64,000 nt of DNA from Tractidigestivibacter scatoligenes (GCF_001494635.1 NZ_LOJF01000010.1:310001-374000); one strand, 5' to 3'. Numbered from the stretch's first letter, positions 47,987 to 57,327 are shown. Made by a program: numbers and translations. Notes: generated from the sequence alone by a model not told the origin.

Positions 47987-48028
47987 GGGGGCGTCGCATC
48001 GGCTGCAGCCGCGTGCGGCGCCCCCTTC
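47987..48028 (+). terminator. Terminator of the amino-acid transporter operon
   Basis: GGGGGCGTCGCA pairs with TGCGGCGCCCCC over a 15-base loop, followed by a short T-rich end (TTCT), 100 bases after the ATPase gene. Confidence 0.65.
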
Positions 48029-48146
48029 TAGCTGCGTCTCGTTTGGATTTTGTTGAGGCTCGCTAGCCACGTGCGCGGCTGTGCTACTCTGTTTTCTGGA
48101 CTATGAACAAGCTGCAATAGCTTTGACCAACCGGCAGGGGGCTAGA

Positions 48147-48821
48147 GTGCATCACAAGAACATCCTGCTCATATCTGGTACCACGCGCCTGCACGACCGC
48201 ATGCGCGAGCTTTCCCACGCTATCGACGTCTCCATTGCCCTTGCAAACGAGGAGACCTTCTCGCAGGCAGTTTCTTCTGGGCACGAGTTTGACCTCGTCA
48301 TTCTCGACGCGGACGGCATGTCTCAGGACACCCTCAACGCCGTGGATTCCTTTGTCGCTGAGAATGGCTTTATTCCCATGCTGCTGGTGCAGGACCCGGA
48401 CAAGCTCTCCACCATGCGCATGCCCACGCAGGGCAAGAACGACTTCATCCTCTCCACGGCCGGCGTCGACGAGCTTGAGGTTCGCTGCTCGCTTCTTCTG
48501 TGGCCGGGCGAGGAGAGCGCTCCCGCGGACATCGTGACCGTGGACAACATGACCATCAACCTGGCCACCTACCAGGTCTACATTGACGAGAAGCCCGTTG
48601 ACCTTACACTCATGGAGTACTCGCTCCTGTCGTTTCTGGCCACGCACCCGTCGCGCGCCTACTCGCGCGAGACGCTGCTGCACCGCGTGTGGGGCTTCGA
48701 GTACTGCGGCGGCACGCGTACCGTCGACGTGCACATTCGTCGCGTGCGCTCCAAGGTTGGCCCGCAGGTCGCGGCGCACATCGTTACCATCCGCGGCGTG
48801 GGGTACCTCTTCCGCGTGTAG
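48147..48821 (+). CDS. GlnR-like orphan response regulator
   Basis: 224 residues. The C-terminal winged helix (VDLTLMEYSLLSFLATHPSR, GGTRTVDVHIRRVRSKVG, RGVGYLFRV) matches actinobacterial GlnR closely. The N-terminal receiver is atypical: the acidic pair after the first strand is missing (ILLISGTTR) and the usual Lys region reads FILSTAGVDELE, as in GlnR, while an Asp remains in VILDADG. It probably regulates nitrogen genes without classical phosphorylation. GTG 48147 follows AGGGGG. Upstream is an amino-acid transporter operon, a plausible target. Confidence 0.82.
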   Translation: MHHKNILLISGTTRLHDRMRELSHAIDVSIALANEETFSQAVSSGHEFDLVILDADGMSQDTLNAVDSFVAENGFIPMLLVQDPDKLSTMRMPTQGKNDFILSTAGVDELEVRCSLLLWPGEESAPADIVTVDNMTINLATYQVYIDEKPVDLTLMEYSLLSFLATHPSRAYSRETLLHRVWGFEYCGGTRTVDVHIRRVRSKVGPQVAAHIVTIRGVGYLFRV

Positions 48822-48853
48822 GCGTGGTTGCCTGGGGATAGATTGAGTTGCCA

Positions 48854-48881
48854 GGGGCTGCCAAAGGGCGGCCCCTTTTTT
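48854..48881 (+). terminator. Rho-independent terminator of the GlnR-like gene
   Basis: GGGGCTGCC and GGCGGCCCC pair around AAAG with one T-G wobble, followed by six Ts. Confidence 0.9.
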
Positions 48882-48944
48882 GTGCGAGCCCGCGTCCCAC
48901 GGCGAGCCCGCGACTCGCTGAGCAGTAGCTTGTCTCGTCTCGAG

Positions 48945-49020
48945 TTATTGCGCGATTTTTCTAGTTAGAATTGCATTTAACCAGTTGACACTCTGTTCAT
49001 AAAGAAATTTCGTGCAATAA
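48945..49020 (-). repeat. Covarying hairpin element, copy 3
   Basis: 76 bases. TTATTGCGCGATTTTTCT pairs with AGAAATTTCGTGCAATAA with few mismatches. The core GCATTTAACCAGTTG (reverse of CAACTGGTTAAATGC) is at 48973-48987. The 626-base gap 48822-49447 holds this, copy 4 and a terminator, but no gene. Confidence 0.78.
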
Positions 49021-49173
49021 ATTGCCGAGAGGACCTACTGTCTGATGGGGGAACCTCGCAATTTGCCGAGAAGACCTGCCAGCTGGCGGGACCCGACACC
49101 TCGAGATGACGCTGCGAGGAGAGCCGGATTGCTCACCCCGCCTACCCCCAGCCGTTCTTTCTGCCCCCAGCTG

Positions 49174-49252
49174 TTCTTTAGCGGTATTTGAGAACCGGAC
49201 TCGACATTTCCGCAGGTCGCTAGAATTGCCGTTCTCAAATACCGCTAAAGAA
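49174..49252. repeat. Covarying hairpin element, copy 4 (core diverged)
   Basis: 79 bases. A 22-base arm starting TTCTTTAGCGGTATTTGAGA pairs perfectly with its complement. The 35-base loop contains, on the minus strand, CGACCTGCGGAAATGTCG, which resembles the family core only loosely. Confidence 0.8.
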
Positions 49253-49447
49253 TGCAAGGGGGGATGCCACAAGAAGGCAGAGAGACAAAGTTCCTTGCCA
49301 CGAGGGACTTTCAGGAACACAAAAGACTTGTTGCGCAGGCGTGGCGATGCCGCGCCCCGCGCGGCACCCTTGTCGTATCGGGGTACATTCACAGACGTAA
49401 GCAGGACGGCCCGGTGGGCCGCCACAGATGAAGGGTGGGACGTTTCC

Positions 49448-51097
49448 ATGGCAGACTATTCCACGGGCGAGCCTGGTGAGGGCATGGCCGGCGCCGGCTC
49501 GACCCCTCAGCAGAACCAGGGTGCCGAGCCAACGCAGGCCCAGCCCACGCAGAGCTACGACTACGCAAACTATGGTGGCAAGGGTGCAGCGTACTCGCCA
49601 AGCGCCGGCTACGTCAACGCTAGCCAGCAGGCTGGGTCGCAGCCGGGGCAGACGACGCAGCAGCCCCAGCCCGTGCAGCCCGCAGCGGGCGGCAACGGCG
49701 GCTCGGGCAACGGCGGAGATAAGCCGAGCAAGGACAAGAAGGGCGGCGTGAGCAAGCCCATCGTTGCGGGTGCCATTTCCGGCGTCGTGGCGACGCTCGT
49801 CGTGGTGCTCGTGCTAAGTCTCACGGGCTTCTTTGGCAAGTCCACCACAGCCACGGGCTCCAGCTCCTCCTCGGGCAGCTCTAGCTCCAGCAACGGCACC
49901 ATCAACATCACGTCGAGCGATACCGACGCGTCGACGGCCGAGGCTGTGGCAGCAAAGGCCATGCCCTCCGTTGTTTCGGTGAACGTCACCACCGACAGCG
50001 GCGAGGGCCTTGGCTCCGGCGTCATCCTCGACACCGACGGCGACATTATCACGAACTACCACGTGATTGACGGTGCCACCTCCATCAGCGTGACCATCGA
50101 CGGCAAGAGCTACGAGGCCAGCGTGGTTGGCTCCGATTCCTCCTCCGACCTCGCGGTCATCAAGGCCGACCTCAACGGCGACTCCGTGACGCCCATTGAG
50201 GTGGGCGACTCCTCCCAGCTCAACGTTGGTTCCTGGGTCATGACCATCGGCAGTCCGTTTGGCCTTGACCAGTCCGTCTCCGAGGGCATCGTCTCTGCGC
50301 TGTACCGCAACGAGCTCCTGCAGTCCAGCTCGGGCGACACCATCTACACCAACCTTATCCAGGTTGACGCTGCTATCAACCCCGGCAACTCCGGTGGCGC
50401 GCTCGTGAACGACCAGGGCCAGCTCGTGGGCATCTCCACGCTCTACTCGTCCTCGACTGAGTCCTTCGCGGGCATCGGCTTTGCCATTCCCGGCAACTAC
50501 GCTGTCGAGATCGCCAACAAGATCATCAGCGGCGAGGAAGTCACGCATGCCTACATTGGTCTCTCGATGCAGACCGTGAACGCACAGAACGCTCGCTCCA
50601 ACGGTCTCGCTGTGAACCAGGGCGCCTACGTGGCCGAGGTAGTCTCCGGCGGTCCTGCAGACCAGGCCGGTATCCAGAAGGGCGACATCATCGTTGCCAT
50701 GGACGGCGAGGAGATTACCTCCGCCGACGGCATGGTCCTAGCGGTGCGCTCGCATGACATTGGCGACACCGTCACCGTAACCGTTGTGCGCGGCACCGAG
50801 ACCAAGGACCTCACGGTGACGCTTGGCTCCGACGAGGCGCTGCAGGCCCAGCGCGAGCAGGAGAACTCCTCCTCTAACAGCACCACCGGGAACGGCATTG
50901 GCCTGAATGGCGATGGCACCGGCCTGAATGGCGACGGCACCGGCAACGGCACCACGCAGGACGAGCTCGAGCAGTGGATCGAGGAGCGCATGCAGCAGCG
51001 CCAGAACTCCACCGGCTCCTATACCACTGGCAGTGGGGCGAGCTACTCGACCGACGCCGAGACAACTACTCTTTCGGCGGAGGGTTGGGCAGCGTAG
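49448..51097 (+). CDS. htrA: HtrA/DegP-type serine protease with PDZ domain
   Basis: 549-residue membrane-anchored quality-control protease. A Gln/Gly-rich cytoplasmic N-terminus is followed by one membrane segment (about 101-123, PIVAGAISGVVATLVVVLVL), a Ser-rich linker, and the trypsin-like domain with H205 (TNYHVID), D234 (SSDLAVIK) and S315 (NPGNSGGAL). A PDZ domain follows (AYVAEVVSGGPADQAGIQKG) and a low-complexity tail with the repeat LNGDGTGLNGDGTG. ATG 49448 has AAGGGTGGG upstream. It stands alone after a repeat-rich gap. Confidence 0.93.
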   Translation: MADYSTGEPGEGMAGAGSTPQQNQGAEPTQAQPTQSYDYANYGGKGAAYSPSAGYVNASQQAGSQPGQTTQQPQPVQPAAGGNGGSGNGGDKPSKDKKGGVSKPIVAGAISGVVATLVVVLVLSLTGFFGKSTTATGSSSSSGSSSSSNGTINITSSDTDASTAEAVAAKAMPSVVSVNVTTDSGEGLGSGVILDTDGDIITNYHVIDGATSISVTIDGKSYEASVVGSDSSSDLAVIKADLNGDSVTPIEVGDSSQLNVGSWVMTIGSPFGLDQSVSEGIVSALYRNELLQSSSGDTIYTNLIQVDAAINPGNSGGALVNDQGQLVGISTLYSSSTESFAGIGFAIPGNYAVEIANKIISGEEVTHAYIGLSMQTVNAQNARSNGLAVNQGAYVAEVVSGGPADQAGIQKGDIIVAMDGEEITSADGMVLAVRSHDIGDTVTVTVVRGTETKDLTVTLGSDEALQAQREQENSSSNSTTGNGIGLNGDGTGLNGDGTGNGTTQDELEQWIEERMQQRQNSTGSYTTGSGASYSTDAETTTLSAEGWAA

Positions 51098-51212
51098 GTC
51101 GGCACCAACACAATGCAACGCCACACGCGGCGAGGGCCCTGGGTTCCCGCCGCGTTTTCCTGTCTCGCTTTGTGCGGTAGTACGGAGTCCCTTGAGGCTG
51201 CCATTGCAACCG

Positions 51213-51475
51213 TTGTTACCGGGCCGTAGGGAGAAATCCTTGGGTCCTGCGGAAACTTCTCCGCCAGTCCATGGGCCGGTAATAAGGGATGGCCAGGTGC
51301 CCCCGTTGTTGCCGGCCCGTTGAGCAGCGAGGGCATTTTGCCAGTTGGCGAGAGAAGCTTGCCACGCGCCGGTAACAAGAAACAAACCCCTTCCGCTCGT
51401 TGTTGCCGGCCCGTTGAGCAGCGCGAGCATTTGGCCAGTTGGTGCGCGCAAAGGAGAACGTGCCGGCAACAAGCT
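51213..51475 (-). repeat. Tandem array of three 73-bp hairpin elements
   Basis: Elements at 51213-51285, 51306-51378 and 51400-51472, period 93-94 bases, each 73 bases long with TTGTTRCCGG arms pairing at the ends. The second and third carry GCATTTTGCCAGTTG (51333-51347) and GCATTTGGCCAGTTG (51427-51441), the family core. Each has a different inner stem, for example GCGCG/CGCGC in the third and GGAGAA/TTCTCC in the first. Spacers are 20 and 21 bases and unrelated. The array fills the 466-base gap before the DUF2130 gene. Confidence 0.82.
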
Positions 51476-51563
51476 GCGGATCCTGCCATGCTGCTTTGTC
51501 TCGCTAAATAATGTCGCGCGGGCCGTGTACCCTTTATGCAGGAACATCGCCAAAGGAGGTCCC

Positions 51564-53027
51564 ATGGCCGAGATAAAGTGTCCCAACTGCGGGAAGGTCT
51601 TCCAGGTGGACGAGGCGGGCTACGCGCAGATTCTGCAGCAGGTGCGTGACGCCGAGTTCAAGCGCCAGCTGGACGAGCAGCGCGCCCTTATGGAGCAGCG
51701 CGAGGCAGCCGCTGTCGAGGCGGCGCGCGCCAAGGCCGAGGAGGCGCTGAGAGCCGAGGTTGCAAAGCTCTCCTCGCAGCTTGAGCAGACACAGGCGTCG
51801 GCCAGGGTCCAGCAGGCAACCGCCGAGAAGAACGCGCAGGAGCGCCTTGCGCAGGTCCAGAACGAGGCCGCGCAGAAACTTGCTGAGACGCAGCAGGAGT
51901 CTGCAAGCCAACTTGCCGAGAGGGACGCGAGCATCGCGCGCCTCACCGAGCAGCTGCGCGCGCAGGAGGAGCGTGCCAAGGGTGCGCAAGAGCTTGCGGT
52001 GACGCGCGCCACCGCCGAGCGCGACCGTCGTGTGGTCGAGCTCGAGTCGCAGGTTCAGGAGGTCGCGGCCAAGAAGGACCAAGAGATCGCCGTGCTCAAC
52101 CAGCGCCTGGTGGAGCAGGAGAAGTACAAGGACCAGGAGATCCGCGACCGCGACGACGAGATAGAGCGCATCAAGAACCAGCGCTCGCGCCTCTCGGTCA
52201 AGCTCATAGGTGAGACGCTCGAGCAGCACTGCGAGTCCGAGTTCAACAAGGTGCGCATGATGGCGTTCCCGCGTGCGGAGTTCCACAAGGACAACGATGT
52301 GGTCGACGGCAGCAAGGGCGACTACGTCTTTAGGGAGTGCGACGAGTCCGGCACCGAGATCGTCTCGATCATGTTTGATATGAAGAACGAGGACGACAAC
52401 TCCGTCAACCGCAAGCGCAACGAGGACCACTTTGCCAAGCTCGATCGCGACCGTCGCAACAAGCACTGCGAGTATGCGGTACTGGTCTCCACGCTCGAGC
52501 CCGAGAGCGAGCTCTACAACGCGGGCATTGTGGACGTCTCGTATCGGTACCCCAAGATGTACGTGGTGCGTCCGCAGTTCTTCCTGCCCATCATCAGCCT
52601 CCTGAGGAATGCCGGCCTCAATGCCGTCTCGGCTCGTCGCGAGCTGGCCGAGGTGCGCCAGCAGAACCTCGACGTCACCAACTTCGAGGAGAAGCTCGAG
52701 AAGTTCAAGCTGGGCTTTGGGCGCAATTACGAGCAGGCCTCCAAGCGCTTCTCGGAGGCAATCGAGCAGATAGACCGCTCCATCGCGTCGCTGCAGAAGG
52801 TGAAGGAGAGCCTTACCAAGTCCGAGAATCAGCTGAGGCTTGCCAACGACAAGGCGGAGGACCTCACCATCAGGCGCCTTACTCGTGGCAACAAGACCAT
52901 GAAGGCGGCGTTCGAGGAGGCGGCACAGGTGCGTGCGGAAAAGGTCGCGGCGGGGGAGGGCGCCAATCCCGCGGGGCACGACGAGGGCGACCCCGCCAAC
53001 GCCGTCGAGCCGGACTCAGTGGAGTAG
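51564..53027 (+). CDS. DUF2130 family protein with zinc-ribbon start and coiled coil
   Basis: 487 residues. The N-terminus IKCPNCGKVFQVDEAGYA is a short zinc-ribbon-like motif. Residues 20-215 are a long coiled coil rich in Glu, Ala, Gln and Arg. The conserved DUF2130 domain follows (LIGETLEQHCESEFNKVRM, SIMFDMKNEDD), and has been proposed to be nuclease-like with the acidic residues around FDMKNE. The function is unknown. AAAGGAGG lies just before ATG 51564; no neighbour suggests a role. Confidence 0.85.
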   Translation: MAEIKCPNCGKVFQVDEAGYAQILQQVRDAEFKRQLDEQRALMEQREAAAVEAARAKAEEALRAEVAKLSSQLEQTQASARVQQATAEKNAQERLAQVQNEAAQKLAETQQESASQLAERDASIARLTEQLRAQEERAKGAQELAVTRATAERDRRVVELESQVQEVAAKKDQEIAVLNQRLVEQEKYKDQEIRDRDDEIERIKNQRSRLSVKLIGETLEQHCESEFNKVRMMAFPRAEFHKDNDVVDGSKGDYVFRECDESGTEIVSIMFDMKNEDDNSVNRKRNEDHFAKLDRDRRNKHCEYAVLVSTLEPESELYNAGIVDVSYRYPKMYVVRPQFFLPIISLLRNAGLNAVSARRELAEVRQQNLDVTNFEEKLEKFKLGFGRNYEQASKRFSEAIEQIDRSIASLQKVKESLTKSENQLRLANDKAEDLTIRRLTRGNKTMKAAFEEAAQVRAEKVAAGEGANPAGHDEGDPANAVEPDSVE

Positions 53028-53072
53028 GACGGTTTGGGCCGTGCGGGAGTTGGGGACGCCGGCGGTACGTGC

Positions 53073-53140
53073 GCTACACATTCGGGTCCGAACATGTGAC
53101 CCGTGCAGGTCGATACACAATCGGCGTCCGAATGTGTAGC
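53073..53140. repeat. CACATTCGG-type repeat, two units
   Basis: CTACACATTCGG at 53074-53085 faces its complement CCGAATGTGTAG near 53128-53139, and the two 33-40 base units between also align head to tail. Related units lie at 57371. Confidence 0.75.
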
Positions 53141-53163
53141 GGTCGTAAACGCAACCTTCTCGT

Positions 53164-53192
53164 TTGACAAGTACCCCAAAGGGGTATATTCT
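53164..53192 (+). promoter_or_regulatory. Copper-responsive promoter with CsoR operator in the spacer
   Basis: TTGACA (53164-53169) and TATTCT (53187-53192) are 17 bases apart. The spacer contains TACCCC-AAA-GGGGTA (53172-53186), the GC-rich palindrome type bound by CsoR. Repressor binding would block RNA polymerase directly. Confidence 0.88.
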
Positions 53193-53253
53193 CTCGTGTT
53201 GAAAGATGCCCCAGGGGAGTATTTCTCCCCAGCACGAACAGGAAGGAGCCAGC

Positions 53254-53583
53254 ATGGAGACAACCGAGCACGCGTGCCCTGGGACAAATTCCGAGACGTG
53301 CGCCCACATGAAGCAGACGCCCCGCTCCGAGGAGCTCAAGCACGACGTCCCCTGCCGTATCAATCGTGCCATCGGGCAGCTCAACGGCGTCAAGTCCATG
53401 GTCGAGGAAGATCGCTACTGCGGTGACGTCCTGACGCAGCTCGCGGCGGTGGAGTCCGCGGTGAAGGCCGTGAGCCGCGAGATCATGCAGGACCACCTCG
53501 AGACCTGCGTGGTCGAGCGCATCCAGGCGGGCGACACCGAGGTCGTGGACGAGGTCATGCGCCTCTTCAAGAAGTTCATGTGA
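53254..53583 (+). CDS. csoR: CsoR-family copper-sensing repressor
   Basis: 109-residue all-helical repressor that should release DNA when it binds Cu(I). The Cys-His-Cys set of the family is visible: Cys in EEDRYCGDVLTQL, then His and Cys in QDHLETCVVERI. A Cys/His-containing N-terminal extension (HACPGTNSETCAHM) precedes the core. GGAAGGAG supports ATG 53254. It leads the copA operon behind a promoter carrying its own operator. Confidence 0.93.
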   Translation: METTEHACPGTNSETCAHMKQTPRSEELKHDVPCRINRAIGQLNGVKSMVEEDRYCGDVLTQLAAVESAVKAVSREIMQDHLETCVVERIQAGDTEVVDEVMRLFKKFM

Positions 53584-53655
53584 GTCTCGCGTAAGGCGAG
53601 GTCAGACAGCATTTCCCTGCTCCCAGGGACGCAACAGCGAAGGGAACCAAGCACT

Positions 53656-56286
53656 ATGAAGCAAACGTTCGACATCACGGGCATGACCTGCGCGGCCTGC
53701 TCGGCACGGGTTGGCAAGGCCGCATCCGGCGTGCCTGGGGTGACAGAGGCCAACGTCAACCTGCTCAAGAACTCGATGGAACTCGATTACGACGGCAACC
53801 CCAAGACGGCGCAGGCTGTGGTCGCGGCCATCGAGAAGGAAGGCTATGGCGCGTCTCCGCGGCAGGAGGCAAGCGGCACCGCCCCGCACAGCTCGTTCGT
53901 CGACCCCAGGGAGGGCGCTCAGAAGGCGATCGATGCCAAGCAGAAGCAGCTTGTTTGGTCCATCGTTTTTGGTGTGCCCCTCTTCTACCTGGCCATGGGT
54001 CCCATGCTTGGCTGGCCGGAGGTTCCCGGTCTTGCCGGCATGCAGGGTATGATGGCCTCCGCGGTGACGCAACTCCTTCTCGCCACCTGCGTGCTCTTTG
54101 TCAACCGCAGCTACTTTGTCATGGGGTTCAAGACGCTGGCGCACCTCTCGCCCAACATGGACTCGCTCATCGCCATTGGGTCCGCGGCGAGCTATGCCTA
54201 CAGCCTGGTGGGGGTCTACCAGATGGCGCTGGCACTTGGCGCCATGGACCTTGAGGGCGCCCACTACGCCATGATGCACTCGCTGTACTTTGACTCGGCC
54301 GGCACCATCCTTGTGCTCATCACGCTGGGCAAGTACTTCGAGGCCCGCGCCAAGGGCAAGACGACCTCTGCCATCAGCGCGCTCATGGACCTCGCGCCCA
54401 AGACGGCTCGCGTGCGCCGCGACGGCCAGGAGGTCGAGGTACCCACCGACGAGGTGCGCGTGGGAGACCTTGTGGTGGTGCGCGCCGGCGAGTCCGTGCC
54501 TGTCGACGGCGTCATTCGCGAGGGCTCTGCCTCGATCGACGAGTCCGCCATCACCGGCGAGCCGGTTCCTGCCGAGAAGGGCGTGGGCGACCGCGTGACC
54601 GGCGCCACCGTGAGCCAGCGCGGTTGGTTTGCCATGGAGGCCACGGCTGTTGGCGACGACACGGCGCTTGCGAGCATCATCCGCCTCGTGGACGAGGCCA
54701 CCAGCTCCAAGGCACCCATCGAGCGCCAGGCCGACAAGATCGCCGGCGTCTTTGTTCCGGTGGTCATGGCGATAGCGGCCGTTACCTTCCTAGGCTGGAT
54801 TGCCATCTTTGCCCCTGGTGACTTTGCAACCGCGTTCAACCATGCCGTCTCGGTGCTGGTCATCTCGTGCCCCTGCGCGCTTGGTCTTGCTACGCCCACG
54901 GCAATCATGGTAGGCACGGAGCGCGGCGCCAAGGTGGGAATCCTCATCAAGAGCGCCGAGGCCCTTGAGGGCGCCTGCGACCTGGACACCGTGGTGCTCG
55001 ACAAGACCGGCACCATCACCGAGGGCAAGCCGCGCGTGACCGACGTGCGCCTGGCCGCCGGCGTGGACGAGAACGAGCTGGCACGCGTTGCCGCCGCGCT
55101 CGAGCGCAAGAGCGAGCATCCGCTGGCGCAGGCCGTCTGCGACTACGTGGACGAGGCACATGCAGGCGCTGATAAGGACGTGGACTCCGCAGGGTTCGAG
55201 CAGGTCGCTGGTGGTGGCGTGCGCGCCACAATCGACGGCGTGCCCGCTATCGCGGGCAACGCCCGTCTCATGGCGTCCGCTGGCGTGGACGTCTCGGCGC
55301 TCGCCCCGCAGGCGGACGAGCTTGCGGCCCAGGCAAAGACGCCGCTCTACCTTGCGCTTGATGGCCATGCGCTGGGACTTCTCGGCGTGGCAGACGTGGT
55401 GAAGGAGACCTCGGCCTCGGCCGTGGCACGCCTGCGCCGCATGGGCGTGCGCACCATCATGCTTACGGGCGACCAGGCCAAGACTGCCGAGGCCGTGGCA
55501 CGCCAGGTGGGCGTCGACGAGGTCGTAGCCGGTGTGCTGCCCAGCCAGAAGGAGCAGAAGGTTCGCGAGCTGCAGGGGCAGGGCCACAAGGTGGCCATGG
55601 TGGGTGACGGCATCAACGACGCCCCTGCGCTCGCCCGCGCCGACGTGGGCATCGCCATTGGCGCTGGCACCGACGTTGCCATTAGCTCGGCAGACGTGGT
55701 GCTCATGCACTCCGACCCGGCAGACGTTGCCACCGCCATCGAGCTGAGCCACGCCACCATGCGCGACATCCGCCAGAACCTGTTCTGGGCGCTGTTCTAC
55801 AACGCGATCTGCATCCCCGTTGCCATGGGCGTGCTCTCGCCTCTGGGCGTCACGCTCAACCCCATGGTGGGTGCGGCTGCAATGGGCTTCTCGTCCGTGT
55901 TCGTGGTATCGAACGCGCTCAGGCTCTTTGCCTGGAAGCCCAGCCAGGCCAGCGAGGACGATGTTGCGCCTGTTGACACCAAGGTAATTCCGGCCGTCGC
56001 GGAGCACGATGCCGTAGCCACGGCCGAGGTCAAGAATGCGACTGCCGCGGAGGCAGCCGCCAACGAGAGGAGCACAGCTATGGAGAAGAAGCTTAACGTC
56101 GAGGGCATGATGTGCGACCACTGCGTTGCTCACGTGACTAAGGCGCTCGAGGGCGTTCCGGGCGTGAGCTCGGTAAAGGTCTCGCTTGCGGACAAGGACG
56201 CCGTGGTCGAAGCTGCGCCCGAGGTCACCGATGAGGCCCTTGTCGCCGCCGTTAAGGACGCCGGCTACGAGGCAACGGTGGCGTAG
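53656..56286 (+). CDS. copA: Copper-exporting P-type ATPase with C-terminal CopZ-like domain
   Basis: 876 residues. An N-terminal metal-binding domain (GMTCAAC, C12 and C15) is followed by eight membrane segments with CPC at 405-407, the phosphorylation site DKTGT at 449, a SEHP motif and [10 protein letters not shown]. This is the complete Cu+ P1B-ATPase set. After the last membrane segment a linker leads to a second metal-binding domain at the C-terminus (809-876, GMMCDHC with C820 and C823), which is unusual because such domains normally lie at the N-terminus. The role is copper efflux. The gene is 72 bases after csoR in the same operon. Confidence 0.95.
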   Translation: MKQTFDITGMTCAACSARVGKAASGVPGVTEANVNLLKNSMELDYDGNPKTAQAVVAAIEKEGYGASPRQEASGTAPHSSFVDPREGAQKAIDAKQKQLVWSIVFGVPLFYLAMGPMLGWPEVPGLAGMQGMMASAVTQLLLATCVLFVNRSYFVMGFKTLAHLSPNMDSLIAIGSAASYAYSLVGVYQMALALGAMDLEGAHYAMMHSLYFDSAGTILVLITLGKYFEARAKGKTTSAISALMDLAPKTARVRRDGQEVEVPTDEVRVGDLVVVRAGESVPVDGVIREGSASIDESAITGEPVPAEKGVGDRVTGATVSQRGWFAMEATAVGDDTALASIIRLVDEATSSKAPIERQADKIAGVFVPVVMAIAAVTFLGWIAIFAPGDFATAFNHAVSVLVISCPCALGLATPTAIMVGTERGAKVGILIKSAEALEGACDLDTVVLDKTGTITEGKPRVTDVRLAAGVDENELARVAAALERKSEHPLAQAVCDYVDEAHAGADKDVDSAGFEQVAGGGVRATIDGVPAIAGNARLMASAGVDVSALAPQADELAAQAKTPLYLALDGHALGLLGVADVVKETSASAVARLRRMGVRTIMLTGDQAKTAEAVARQVGVDEVVAGVLPSQKEQKVRELQGQGHKVAMVGDGINDAPALARADVGIAIGAGTDVAISSADVVLMHSDPADVATAIELSHATMRDIRQNLFWALFYNAICIPVAMGVLSPLGVTLNPMVGAAAMGFSSVFVVSNALRLFAWKPSQASEDDVAPVDTKVIPAVAEHDAVATAEVKNATAAEAAANERSTAMEKKLNVEGMMCDHCVAHVTKALEGVPGVSSVKVSLADKDAVVEAAPEVTDEALVAAVKDAGYEATVA
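56080..56286 (+). CDS. Possible internal start giving a free CopZ-like chaperone
   Basis: Inside copA, in the same frame, GAGAGGAG at 56065-56072 stands 7 bases before ATG 56080. Translation from there would give a 68-residue heavy-metal-binding protein, exactly the size of CopZ, with MMCDHC. The domain looks like a once-separate copZ gene joined to copA, and the old ribosome site may still work. Expression as a separate protein is inference. Confidence 0.45.
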   Translation: MEKKLNVEGMMCDHCVAHVTKALEGVPGVSSVKVSLADKDAVVEAAPEVTDEALVAAVKDAGYEATVA

Positions 56287-56338
56287 CGCATCGCGTCGCC
56301 CGCACGTGGTGTTTCTCGGCAGGAAGTTCATGCCGTTC

Positions 56339-56375
56339 AAGGGTCTCGCTGGTATTCCGCCGCGAGGCCCTTATC
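56339..56375 (+). terminator. Terminator after the copper operon
   Basis: AAGGGTCTCGC pairs with GCGAGGCCCTT with one T-G wobble around a 12-base loop. Confidence 0.6.
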
Positions 56376-56445
56376 CTTAAAACCAGATATGTCTAATTTG
56401 GCAGGCGCTCAGGATGCGCCTGCTGTCGGACGAACGGGGGCTGGC

Positions 56446-57327
56446 ATGGCAAGGATTGGCGCGCTCGAGGCAGGCGGAACCAAGATGGTCCTCTCCGTTG
56501 GAACGCCCGAGGGAGAGGTTCTCGAGCGTGAGGAGATTCCCACCCAGGGTCCTCAAGACTGCGTCGACCGCATGGTGGAGTGGTTTGGCTCGCACAACGT
56601 CGACGCGCTCGGCATTGGTGCCTTTGGCCCCACCGGCGTGAACCCGTCGTCCTCCAGCTACGGCAAGATCCTGGAGACGCCCAAGACCGCGTGGCGCCAC
56701 TTCGATTTCTTGAGCGCCTTCAAGCCGCTGGGCATCCCCATTGGCTACGACACCGACGTCAACGTTGCCTGCCTGGGCGAGGTCACGTACGGCTCGTGCA
56801 AGGGGCTCGACACCGTGGTCTACCTCACGGTTGGCACGGGCATTGGTGCGGGCGTCATGGTGAGCGGGCAGCTCCTGCACGGCATGCTGCACCCCGAGGC
56901 AGGCCACATCCTGCTTGAGATCCAGCCGGGCGACGAGGGCAACTGCGTGTGCCCGTACCACGACCGCTGCTTTGAGGGCCTGGCGGCCGGACCCTCAATC
57001 GAGCATCGCTGGGGCAAGAAGGGCTTCGAGCTTGCTGACCGCCCCGAGGTCTGGGACCTCGAGAGCACCTACCTGGCCGAGGGCATCTCCACCTACGTGC
57101 TGTGCTACTCGCCGCAGCGCATCGTGCTCGGCGGCGGCGTGATGAAGCAGACCCAGCTCTTCCCGCTGGTGCGCAAGAAGGTCCTCGAGAACCTGAACGG
57201 CTACCTCGTGACGCCCGAGCTGGCGGACATCGACTCCTACATCGTGGAGGCCGGCTGCAAGGGCGACCAGGGCGTCCTTGGCTGCATTGAGCTGGGCCGT
57301 CGCGCGCTGGAGGCCGCCCGCGCGTAG
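56446..57327 (+). CDS. ROK-family sugar kinase, probable fructokinase
   Basis: 293 residues. The ATP site is GALEAGGTKMVLSVG, and the zinc-binding ROK signature is GHILLEIQPG followed by CVCPYHDRCFEGLAAGPSIE, the form seen in fructokinases of the ScrK/YdhR type. Phosphorylation of fructose is the best guess. ATG 56446 follows a GGGGGC site; an earlier in-frame ATG at 56389 adds 19 residues of no similarity. It is a single-gene unit. Confidence 0.85.
   Translation: MARIGALEAGGTKMVLSVGTPEGEVLEREEIPTQGPQDCVDRMVEWFGSHNVDALGIGAFGPTGVNPSSSSYGKILETPKTAWRHFDFLSAFKPLGIPIGYDTDVNVACLGEVTYGSCKGLDTVVYLTVGTGIGAGVMVSGQLLHGMLHPEAGHILLEIQPGDEGNCVCPYHDRCFEGLAAGPSIEHRWGKKGFELADRPEVWDLESTYLAEGISTYVLCYSPQRIVLGGGVMKQTQLFPLVRKKVLENLNGYLVTPELADIDSYIVEAGCKGDQGVLGCIELGRRALEAARA

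Noticed and set aside
51213-51475. CRISPR-like array (three similar units with 20-21 base spacers)
   Set aside because: The repeated part is 73 bases, diverged between copies and folds as a complete hairpin; no cas gene is present. It belongs to the dispersed hairpin family.
51213-51475. Integron attC sites
   Set aside because: The ends read GTTG...CAAC, opposite in order to attC ends (AAC...GTT), no cassette genes lie between the units, and no integron integrase gene is in the window.
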